Assembly (NCBI GenBank): GCA_002341345.1 | Contig: DDNW01000124.1 | Coordinates: 5,164-16,820, forward strand | Direction: 5' to 3' | Source: Erythrobacter sp. UBA2510 | GTDB taxonomy: Bacteria; Pseudomonadota; Alphaproteobacteria; Sphingomonadales; Sphingomonadaceae | Length of the DNA: 11,657 nt | Shown here: piece after piece, positions 7,149 through 11,657 of the stretch | How the letters are laid out: each line of letters starts with the position of its first letter | How positions within the stretch are numbered: the first letter of the stretch is position 1 | The notes under the pieces: generated by a model | The model's input: the letters and a program-made list of their open reading frames with translations, nothing else | Database searches by the model: none | What the model was told of the DNA's origin: nothing | Position numbers and translations under genes: made by a program

Positions 7149-7493
7149 GATTTCCTCCTGATATCTGTCGGTGAGACGACAGGAGGAAGGCGGACGGGCG
7201 CGGTGCCGGCGGGTCAGGGATCGCCCGCATGGGCGACCGCGAAGCGGCGGTGGGGGCAACGATTTTGTCGTACCGAAGCGCAAGCGTAGGGGAGGCAAAA
7301 TGGTGGGGCCCCGCCGTCCTTGACGCGCCGGCGCCGGGCCCGTCATCCTTGAAAGTCCGTGAGCCAGGCCCCTCCCCCCGCCCGATGAAGAGCGCCCGTG
7401 CCAGTCATCTGCAAAAGGACTTTCCTACAGGGTCTTGCCTGTTCCATTGGGGCCCCCGGGAGGAACGCAGAAGGGGAGTAAGGACGAACTTAA
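7149..7493. promoter_or_regulatory. Divergent spacer with strong secondary structure
   Basis: These 345 bp separate the 73-residue gene (minus) from the DUF6437-like gene (plus), so promoters for both should be here, though no clear -35/-10 pair is seen. Contents: a GAA-loop mini-hairpin CCGC-GAA-GCGG at 7237-7247; GGGGCCCC near 7306-7313; the palindrome GCGCCGGCGC at 7325-7334; an 8-bp perfect inverted repeat GAAAGTCC (7351-7358) / GGACTTTC (7417-7424) 58 bp apart; and GTTCC/GGAAC around a GC-rich core at 7441-7465, just before the plus-strand gene. No coding sequence is convincing. Confidence 0.5.
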
Positions 7494-7757
7494 ATGCCAT
7501 CGAAACGAAGCGCTGTAGCTGCACTCCAGAAGCTGGAGGCCGACCGGCTGGCACTCGACCAGCGTCAGAAAGAGCTCGAGAAACAGGCTGCTCTTGAACT
7601 GGGCAGCGTAATCCTCGGAACGGGCCTCGAAACGTTCTCGAAGAAGGGCTTGGCAAGAGTGGCCGTGCAGCTTGCAAAGCTGGGGGAGGACGAGGCGTTG
7701 AAGCGGCTGGGCGCCTCCACACCTTCTCCTCGCTCTCAACAAATACCTGTGAAGTAG
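7494..7757 (+). CDS. DUF6437-like small protein
   Basis: An 87-residue protein and the only plus-strand gene in the window. Residues 9-36 (ALQKLEADRLALDQRQKELE and on) have heptad-like spacing and should form a helix or coiled coil. They are followed by LGSVILGTGLETFSKKGLARVAVQLAKLGEDEALKRL, which resembles the conserved part of small alphaproteobacterial plasmid proteins I associate with DUF6437; that match is from memory. Function is unknown. The shape (N-terminal coiled coil, compact helical C-terminus, many Lys/Arg/Glu) recalls mobilisation accessory proteins, but this is weak. The ATG at 7494 is preceded by AAGGA about ten bases upstream. It faces away from the 73-residue gene and converges with ssb, with a shared hairpin between them. 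Confidence 0.75.
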   Translation: MPSKRSAVAALQKLEADRLALDQRQKELEKQAALELGSVILGTGLETFSKKGLARVAVQLAKLGEDEALKRLGASTPSPRSQQIPVK

Positions 7758-7767
7758 AGCGAGGAAA

Positions 7768-7796
7768 GGGGCCCTGTCCGGCTTGGACAGGACCCC
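7768..7796. terminator. Bidirectional-type hairpin between converging genes
   Basis: GGGG-C-CCTGTCC, loop GGCTT, GGACAGG-A-CCCC gives a 12-position stem with one mismatch. It lies 11 bp after the plus-strand gene and 27 bp after the ssb stop on the minus strand. T-runs are short (two T on plus, three on minus), so termination may be incomplete, but placement and stability fit a shared terminator. Confidence 0.6.
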
Positions 7797-7822
7797 TTCG
7801 GGAGAGAGATCGACGGGAGAGT

Positions 7823-8221
7823 TCAGTCGATCTCGGGAGCATCCTTGTTGTCGTCGTTCTCGCCGGAGCCGTTGCCGCGGGAGAGGAAGTCGACCTTGTC
7901 GGCGAGGATCTCGGTGCCGTAGCGCGTGACCCCGTCCTTGTCCTCCCACTGGGTGTAGTGGATGCGGCCCTGGACGGAAACCAGCTGGCCCTTGGTGCAG
8001 TACTGCCCGACAGTCTTGGCGAGGCCGTTGAAGCAGGTCACCCGGTGGAACTCGCTTTCCTTGGCGGTATAGCCGTTCTCGTCCTTGTAGGTCTTGCCGT
8101 CCTTGTCTCGCGCAGGGCGATCGGTGACTACGGTGATCCCGGTGACATTGGTGCCGCCCTTGGTCTCGCGGGTGTCAGGATCGCGAGCGATGCGGCCGGT
8201 GAGGATTGCAATATTGGTCAT
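7823..8221 (-). CDS. ssb: Single-stranded DNA-binding protein
   Basis: A 132-residue SSB with a complete OB-fold. It opens MTNIAILTGRIARDPDTRET, typical of the first strand of SSBs. EFHRVTCFNGLAKTVGQYCTKG (57-78) matches the EWHRVVxFGKLAE block, with Phe at the usual Trp position (F58), and VSVQGRIHYTQWEDKDG (81-97) keeps the later DNA-stacking Trp (W92). The tail is acidic (SGENDDNKDAPEID) but ends in EID and lacks the terminal Ile-Pro-Phe tip that recruits host partner proteins in cellular SSBs. The ATG at 8221 has AAGGA with an 8-base spacer. Plasmid-borne ssb genes are typical of leading regions, where the product coats the incoming strand and helps limit SOS induction. The gene is single, with structured spacers on both sides. 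Confidence 0.95.
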   Translation of the reverse strand: MTNIAILTGRIARDPDTRETKGGTNVTGITVVTDRPARDKDGKTYKDENGYTAKESEFHRVTCFNGLAKTVGQYCTKGQLVSVQGRIHYTQWEDKDGVTRYGTEILADKVDFLSRGNGSGENDDNKDAPEID

Positions 8222-8491
8222 GGTGATATTCCTTCAGTTCCTCAAACCGGAGACCATCTCCGGCTTGCGAACATCCAGAAGAAGCAGGGCATGGGAGGAC
8301 TGCACCGCAGGAGCAAAGCTCCAAGGGGAACCTGTTCATGACGGGTGGTGCGGGCAGGCGCGCGAAGCGCGACAACACGGCCGTCAAAGGAACGGGTTGC
8401 GGCTCCTCAGCTGACCTGGTTCAGAACTGTTCGCGACAAAAGCCGGATGGGTATCGGGCGTAGGTCTGAAGGTGCCAAGACCCTACCGCAA
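8222..8491 (-). promoter_or_regulatory. Structured leader upstream of ssb
   Basis: A 270-bp gene-free spacer. Nearest the ssb start is CCGGAGA-CCA-TCTCCGG (8247-8263), a perfect 7-bp stem ending about 25 bp before the ATG. GGAGC-AAA-GCTCC lies at 8310-8322, and CGCGC-GAA-GCGCG, a very stable mini-hairpin, at 8359-8371. A bulged stem (8460-8486) follows the stop of the upstream 89-residue gene and may be its weak terminator, though it has no T-run. No sigma-70-like promoter is obvious, and no alphaproteobacterial LexA box (GTTC-N7-GTTC) is seen. Confidence 0.45.
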
Positions 8492-8761
8492 TCAGCCTGC
8501 CCCATCGCCTTCCGATGCCGCCAGGAGATCCATGAAGTTGCGAGCTGCTTCCCGATCTTCCTCGTTCTCGAACGCCACGTCGAGGTCGGGAGCGGACCCG
8601 AACATGTGAAGGAACGACCACAGCGCAAACCGCTTGCCCCGGTCCTGCTCAAGGCCAAGGTCGACCCGGCAATGCTCAATGCCCGCCGCGAAAGTGTCGG
8701 GTGCCATCTCAGCCAGATTGGTCGAGGCAAAGTAGCGCAGGAGAAGATCATCGAGTTGCAT
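8492..8761 (-). CDS. Acidic hypothetical protein of 89 residues
   Basis: No family with a known function is recognised. From the ATG at 8761 the protein is 89 residues, with 18 acidic against 7 basic residues (net about -11), and is probably all-helical: DDLLLRYFAS, PDTFAAGIEHCRVDLGLE, KRFALWSFLHMFG, then EEDREAARNFMDLLAAS. It has no signal peptide or membrane segment. The frame extends 21 codons further to a TTG at 8824, but the extension looks random, so the ATG is preferred even though no good ribosome binding site precedes it. Codon pattern and a clean helical protein support it as real. It lies alone between structured spacers, like its neighbours, and belongs to the leading-region set. 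Confidence 0.68.
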   Translation of the reverse strand: MQLDDLLLRYFASTNLAEMAPDTFAAGIEHCRVDLGLEQDRGKRFALWSFLHMFGSAPDLDVAFENEEDREAARNFMDLLAASEGDGAG

Positions 8762-8940
8762 TGCCGGTCTTGTAGCTTGGAAAATCAGATGCGGGAACGA
8801 CAAGCACCGCGCCGCAGCCAGCAACAGACGTGTTCGTCCCAGAAATGCTTGGCTGCACAGGCACTCAGGTTACCGCGATGAACAACAAATTTGCTCGAAA
8901 GCGTATCTATTCGGGCCTGTCGTAACCCTACAATCGACTT

Positions 8941-9043
8941 GATTGCATTCGGTGCTATTCTGCCATTGCGACCCGAAGGGCTCGGAGCAGCGATGCAATG
9001 AGTTCTCTCCTTATGGGCGGCTCCAAATGGGGCCGCCCTTTTT
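8941..9043 (+). ncRNA. Candidate structured small RNA with its own terminator
   Basis: The plus strand of this 331-bp gene-free spacer reads like a small RNA gene. TACAAT at 8929-8934 could be a -10 box, putting the start at about 8941; no good -35 is seen. ATTGCAT (8942-8948) pairs perfectly with ATGCAAT (8993-8999). Inside, TGCT (8953-8956) pairs with AGCA (8986-8989), and CCC-GAA-GGG (8972-8980) forms a small hairpin. A short linker leads to a strong intrinsic terminator at 9015-9043. No open frame of note is present. The RNA would be antisense to the upstream leader of the 89-residue gene. It could instead be only a terminator plus chance pairing. Confidence 0.45.
9015..9043 (+). terminator. 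Strong Rho-independent terminator on the plus strand
   Basis: GGGCGGCTCC, loop AAAT, GGGGCCGCCC gives ten continuous pairs with one G·T wobble, then five T (9039-9043). The T-run exists only for plus-strand transcripts, yet no plus-strand protein gene lies upstream. For the minus-strand gene ending at 9093 the same hairpin has no T-run, so it would terminate that gene poorly. Confidence 0.8.
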
Positions 9044-9092
9044 CTGGTGACCGGGAACGCAATCGCGAAAACGCCGAGCGAACCTTGAGCGT

Positions 9093-10025
9093 TCACCTAG
9101 GACAGCTACCCAACGGCCCGCGACGATCTACGACCGTGATGCGCTGCTTCTTGGCCTCGATCACCAGGCGCTCGGTCACGCCGTTACCAGGAAATGCCAC
9201 GACGTAGCGAGGGTTAAGACCGAGCATTTGCTCGTTGCGTTTAAACCCTGCGCGGGCACCGAGACGGCGTTCAAGCCCGAACGTCAGTTGCTGGACTTCG
9301 TGACGCTCGGCCCAGGATGCGGCCAGTCTGTCGGCTCCTTTACCGTCGCCGCCGTGAACCAGAAAGAGATCGGGAACGACCTCGCGTACCTTGTCGAGCG
9401 TAGCCCAGATGTTAGCCGCGTAGGCCTTGGCGTCGGTCTCGCTGTCGAAGCGGTTGCGACCACCGGCAAATACGACCGGAGTACCCTCGGGTGAATGTGC
9501 AGCCTGACGGCGTTCCTTGCGCACACGCAGGAAATCACGGGCATCGATCACGGCGGAAGTCATGGTCTTCGAATGACGCGCACGCGATCCCGAAACGGGC
9601 TTCCACGAGGAACCGGTTTCGTCGCGATAGAGACCTGCTGCAACCTCGCGCATCTGCTCGAAGGCCTGCATGCTGGCTTCAGCCGACTGTGCGCGCAGGG
9701 TTTGCTCCTCGAGGTTCGACGAATGCACTTCGGAGCCATCGGCGGAGGCTAGAAGGGCGCGGATTTCATCCGAGGCCCGGTCGACTTGTGCCGACTTGCG
9801 GCTGGCGGCGCGGTGGAAGAGATTGACGAAGCCCCAGGAGAGATCCTCGGCGTCGGCTTCGAGCGCAGTGTCGGCGAACAGCGCGAAGAGATCGGACCAG
9901 ACCGCTCCGAGCGTGTGAGCCATAGCGTCCCCGCAAGGAAAGTCGGATTCGTTGAAAGGGACAGGCGTGATCGAGAAGCCGGATAGATCGAGGCCGGCAA
10001 GCTGGCTGGCGAAACTGTCATACAT
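9093..10025 (-). CDS. DUF2493 (YspA-like, SLOG superfamily) protein
   Basis: A 310-residue protein. The C-terminal domain (about 183-302) is DUF2493: strand PVVFAGGRN (183-191), LFLVHGGDGKGADRLAASWA (220-239) with the GG..GAD...W pattern, AGFKRNEQML (259-268), and YVVAFPGNGVTERLVIEA (274-291). This is a Rossmann-like SLOG fold thought to bind nucleotides or ADP-ribose-type ligands; some SLOG proteins act in phage and plasmid conflict. The N-terminal part (1-180) is helical and not recognised. It contains a conserved-looking block DLFALFADTALEADAEDLSWGFVNLFHRAA and a probable coiled region (LEEQTLRAQSAEASMQAFEQM). The frame extends upstream to 10352, but the ATG at 10025 has AGGAGG with a 9-base spacer. 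Related proteins of this length are common on alphaproteobacterial plasmids; the substrate is unknown. Confidence 0.88.
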   Translation of the reverse strand: MYDSFASQLAGLDLSGFSITPVPFNESDFPCGDAMAHTLGAVWSDLFALFADTALEADAEDLSWGFVNLFHRAASRKSAQVDRASDEIRALLASADGSEVHSSNLEEQTLRAQSAEASMQAFEQMREVAAGLYRDETGSSWKPVSGSRARHSKTMTSAVIDARDFLRVRKERRQAAHSPEGTPVVFAGGRNRFDSETDAKAYAANIWATLDKVREVVPDLFLVHGGDGKGADRLAASWAERHEVQQLTFGLERRLGARAGFKRNEQMLGLNPRYVVAFPGNGVTERLVIEAKKQRITVVDRRGPLGSCPR

Positions 10026-10046
10026 ATCGGTAGTCCTCCTGAGACC

Positions 10047-10055
10047 GGCGAAGCC
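10047..10055. repeat. GAA-loop mini-hairpin just upstream of the DUF2493 gene
   Basis: GGC-GAA-GCC lies 22 bp before the ATG on the plus strand. Together with 7237-7247 and 8359-8371 it is the third GCGAAGC mini-hairpin in a leader of a minus-strand leading-region gene, always with the GAA loop on the plus strand. Confidence 0.4.
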
Positions 10056-10071
10056 CGGCTGAGGAATTTCT

Positions 10072-10244
10072 GCGCGGGCCTGTTCGCCGTGCCCGACAAG
10101 GTCCGGGACAAGGGAACGCCGCACCGCGGCAGCGGGAAACCCCGCAAGGCAAGGCTGGCGCGGGCCACACGGGCCGCAGCCTTGCGCGGGTTGCGGCGGG
10201 ACCTGACCGGTCCAGGGCACAAGGACCAGCGAACAGGCTCGCGC
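10072..10244 (-). promoter_or_regulatory. Long nested inverted repeat upstream of the DUF2493 gene
   Basis: The gene-free spacer 10026-10296 is dominated by a foldback. GCGCGGGCCTGTTCGC (10072-10087) and GCGAACAGGCTCGCGC (10229-10244) pair over 16 positions, with the one non-Watson-Crick position a G·T wobble. Inside, GCAAGGCTG (10149-10157) pairs perfectly with CAGCCTTGC (10177-10185), and GGCC-acacg-GGCC sits in that loop. Further GC-rich stems fill the rest. A single strand of this DNA would fold into one large branched structure. I read it as a candidate single-stranded promoter or leader; it is too long and T-poor to be a terminator. Confidence 0.5.
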
Positions 10245-10296
10245 GGGATAATGTCGGAGTGGCGCCGGAGTTGTCTTGGAGGAGACCCGGATCGGT

Positions 10297-11025
10297 TCAG
10301 GAGCCTCCCGGGAGACCGAACTGCCCCGGCGTGAAGGCGAGCACTTCCGCATGCGGGAACGCTGCGATCGCGGTTAGTCGATCGCCTTCGTGGCGCAGAT
10401 GCCACCCGCGACCATGGTCCGGTTCCGATTTCGTGAAACCGGCCGGATCGAGCAGTGCCAGGTTGATACCGTCCGGGTCACGCGCGGAGCGTGCCCGAAT
10501 GGCCTGACCGCCCGCCTCGCGCACCGACGCCGCAAGGTCCTGGCAGTGCGAATAGTTGTCCGGATCAAGCCATCGTCTGGCATCGGCCTCAAGCGGCGGT
10601 CTGGTCGTATCGGTCAACCGCGTGACCGAAATGGGCACGGAAAAGCTCAGATGCTCGCTGGTCCGATTGCCCGGAACGAACCCCGGCGAGCGGCCATAGA
10701 ACTTCAGCCGCCAGTAGGCGGTCTCGGTGATCGCGGTGCATTCGGCTTCGCTGGCGTAGAAAATCCCGGGCCGCTCGTTTGCCCGGCGAAAGCGGCTGGC
10801 AACCGTGTGGCCATAGCGAAAGGGTGAAGCGAGGAGATAGTGCAACCCGTGTGCGGTCTTCGGCAGGTCGGGCTTTGCGCTATCTGCCAGTTCTTCAAGC
10901 CGCTGTTGCTCGCCAAGGTCGGAGGTCAATCGATTGGTCGAGATGCGATGCTGTGCTTCGACTACGCGCCAAACGGTCCGGCGGTAGCGGCGGAACTCAG
11001 ACGCGAGCGCGGTGGGCGTCCACAT
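10297..11025 (-). CDS. RES-domain toxin (NAD+-degrading type)
   Basis: A 242-residue RES-family toxin. Known members of Xre-RES (MbcTA) systems deplete NAD+ in the cell. The domain lies at about 62-235. Candidate active-site residues are R80 (ASRFR), Y90 (GIFYAS) and E101 (TAITET), spaced 10 and 11 residues apart like the Arg-Tyr-Glu set reported for the Pseudomonas putida RES toxin, plus S180 in RARSARDPDG. The N-terminal 60 residues form a helical extension (RRYRRTVWRVVEAQHRISTNRL) often seen in larger RES proteins. The ATG at 11025 overlaps the antitoxin gene by 29 bp and has no ribosome binding site of its own, which fits translational coupling that keeps toxin output below antitoxin. An in-frame ATG at 11082 would add 19 unlikely residues. 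All key residues are present, so the toxin looks functional. Confidence 0.92.
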   Translation of the reverse strand: MWTPTALASEFRRYRRTVWRVVEAQHRISTNRLTSDLGEQQRLEELADSAKPDLPKTAHGLHYLLASPFRYGHTVASRFRRANERPGIFYASEAECTAITETAYWRLKFYGRSPGFVPGNRTSEHLSFSVPISVTRLTDTTRPPLEADARRWLDPDNYSHCQDLAASVREAGGQAIRARSARDPDGINLALLDPAGFTKSEPDHGRGWHLRHEGDRLTAIAAFPHAEVLAFTPGQFGLPGGS

Positions 11026-11374
11026 AGTCGCAAACTGTGATGAGACCCTTGAAGCTATCGACGAGATCGATCGGGCGCGCATCGAGATCGAGATTGGCGG
11101 TCGTCAGCCACGCGCGCGCAGACATGTCGTCGCTGCCGAGCAGAGCGTCAAGCGAGCGGAACAGCCGCAGGAGGAACTGAGCAGCTTCGAAAGACTTCGA
11201 TGCAGGGTCGAGCTGGGCCTTGCCCGAGCGCAGGCGCGAGGCAGTCGATTCCGACACTCCCAGGATCGCACCAAGCTTGGGATTGGTGAGACCCCAGAAC
11301 TCGGCGATGCGCGCGATAGCAGAGGTGAGGACCTTGCCATCATCTGGCTGCAATTCGAGCGGCTTTGTCGCCAT
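10997..11374 (-). CDS. Xre/MbcA/ParS-type antitoxin
   Basis: A 125-residue antitoxin that should bind and block the RES toxin and repress its own operon. Residues about 14-55 form an Xre-like helix-turn-helix, with FWGLTNPKLGAILGVS leading into the recognition helix ESTASRLRSGK. The C-terminal part (about 84-125) is the toxin-binding ParS/DUF2384 domain, with the characteristic SARAWLTTANLDLDARPIDLV followed by a final helix, DSFKGLITVCDYVDAHRA. Such antitoxins usually insert their C-terminus into the toxin active site. The start at 11374 has AAAGGA with a 6-base spacer. The gene comes first and overlaps the toxin gene, as is usual for this family. Confidence 0.93.
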   Translation of the reverse strand: MATKPLELQPDDGKVLTSAIARIAEFWGLTNPKLGAILGVSESTASRLRSGKAQLDPASKSFEAAQFLLRLFRSLDALLGSDDMSARAWLTTANLDLDARPIDLVDSFKGLITVCDYVDAHRARV

Positions 11375-11387
11375 AGCCTATCCTTTC

Positions 11388-11426
11388 ATCTGCAAGATAT
11401 ACACATTAATCTGTCAAATGCAAGAT
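11388..11426 (-). promoter_or_regulatory. Promoter and candidate operator of the toxin-antitoxin operon
   Basis: In the 54-bp gap before the antitoxin gene, the minus strand has TTGCAT (11423-11418) and TATATC (11401-11396) 16 bp apart, a plausible -35/-10 pair. Two related 11-mers overlap them: the perfect palindrome ATCT-GCA-AGAT at 11388-11398 covers part of the -10, and AAATGCAAGAT at 11416-11426 covers the -35. They share TGCAAGAT and lie 28 bp apart. This is a natural layout for autorepression by the Xre antitoxin. Confidence 0.5.
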
Positions 11427-11428
11427 GT

Positions 11429-11657
11429 CTAGCGTTCGAAGACCGCCTCTCCGTTCGAGAAACGCCCGACCATTTTGAGTTCGCCGAACATTCGTTCGAA
11501 ACGTGGCGCCACTTGGGCGAGCCAGTGGCACGTGCGTGCCGCGCGCGGGTGAGAGAGGTCTGCTTCCCAAAAGCGAGCGTCATCGCGAGGGGCGAGCCAG
11601 ATCGCCGCGAGCCCGCAATAGGTCGATATACCGCAATCGGCGAAGGCGTTTCGCAGC
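11429..11657 (-). CDS. C-terminal part of an unrecognised protein (runs off right edge)
   Basis: A minus-strand frame is open from the window edge (first full codon at 11656) for 75 codons to a TAG at 11429-11431. It reads as a sensible protein rich in aromatic and charged residues: TYCGLAAIWLAPRDDARFWE near the start of the visible part, RTCHWLAQVAPRFERMFGEL in the middle and GRFSNGEAVFER at the end. Alternative frames here are R/S-rich and broken. I do not recognise the family. It could be a helical domain with an amphipathic C-terminal segment. It ends 54 bp before the antitoxin ATG, on the same strand, so it may belong to the same transcript or simply precede the toxin-antitoxin promoter. 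Confidence 0.7.
   Translation of the reverse strand, partial: LRNAFADCGISTYCGLAAIWLAPRDDARFWEADLSHPRAARTCHWLAQVAPRFERMFGELKMVGRFSNGEAVFER

Noticed and set aside
8879..8926. Tiny plus-strand frame MNNKFARKRIYSGLS
   Set aside because: Fifteen codons, weak ribosome binding context and no sign of conservation; it lies before the candidate small RNA start.
10026..10352. 109-codon N-terminal extension of the DUF2493 frame
   Set aside because: It translates the long inverted-repeat spacer and overlaps the end of the RES gene. The AGGAGG-led ATG at 10025 is clearly better.
11386..11583. 65-codon minus-strand frame near the right edge
   Set aside because: It overlaps the better edge-spanning frame (11429-11657) and the toxin-antitoxin promoter, and is rich in R and S without structure.
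1..11657. CRISPR array, tRNA, rRNA, insertion sequence or transposase
   Set aside because: No regularly spaced repeats, no tRNA-like cloverleaf noticed, and no transposase motif or matched terminal repeats with target duplications were seen.

Overview
The window is GC-rich and tightly coded. It looks like part of a conjugative plasmid or integrative conjugative element from an alphaproteobacterium, most likely a sphingomonad. That host guess is an inference from base composition and from the style of the small accessory proteins; no chromosomal marker gene is present. Almost every gene is on the minus strand. No replication gene and no type IV secretion channel gene is visible.

Left edge (1-627): the start of an OLD-type AAA ATPase gene that runs off the window, preceded by a spacer with two perfect palindromes. 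Relaxosome operon (628-6247, minus): a ribbon-helix-helix-like small protein, a TraD/TrwB-type coupling protein and a MobF/TrwC-type relaxase-helicase, with an 11-bp overlap and then a 45-bp gap. This is the same order as trwA-trwB-trwC of R388. Upstream of it lies a gene-free stretch of more than 600 bp (6248-6881) with phased repeats, a 14-bp perfect palindrome and many hairpins. This is where the origin of transfer should be.

Right of that (6882-11657) is what I read as the leading region, the DNA that would enter a recipient first. It holds an acidic 73-residue protein, a divergent DUF6437-like gene (the only plus-strand gene), ssb, an acidic 89-residue protein, a DUF2493/YspA-type SLOG protein, a RES/Xre toxin-antitoxin pair and the tail of an unrecognised gene at the right edge. 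These genes stand mostly alone, separated by spacers of about 270-350 bp with strong inverted repeats.

How it fits together: the relaxase would nick oriT on the plus strand and the coupling protein would hand the complex to a secretion channel encoded elsewhere. The plus strand would then enter the recipient beginning with 6.9 kb and upward. Because the leading genes are coded on the minus strand, the incoming plus strand is their template. The folded spacers, above all 10072-10244, could act as single-stranded-DNA promoters like Frpo of F. A candidate small RNA gene with its own terminator (8941-9043, plus) is a second undescribed element.
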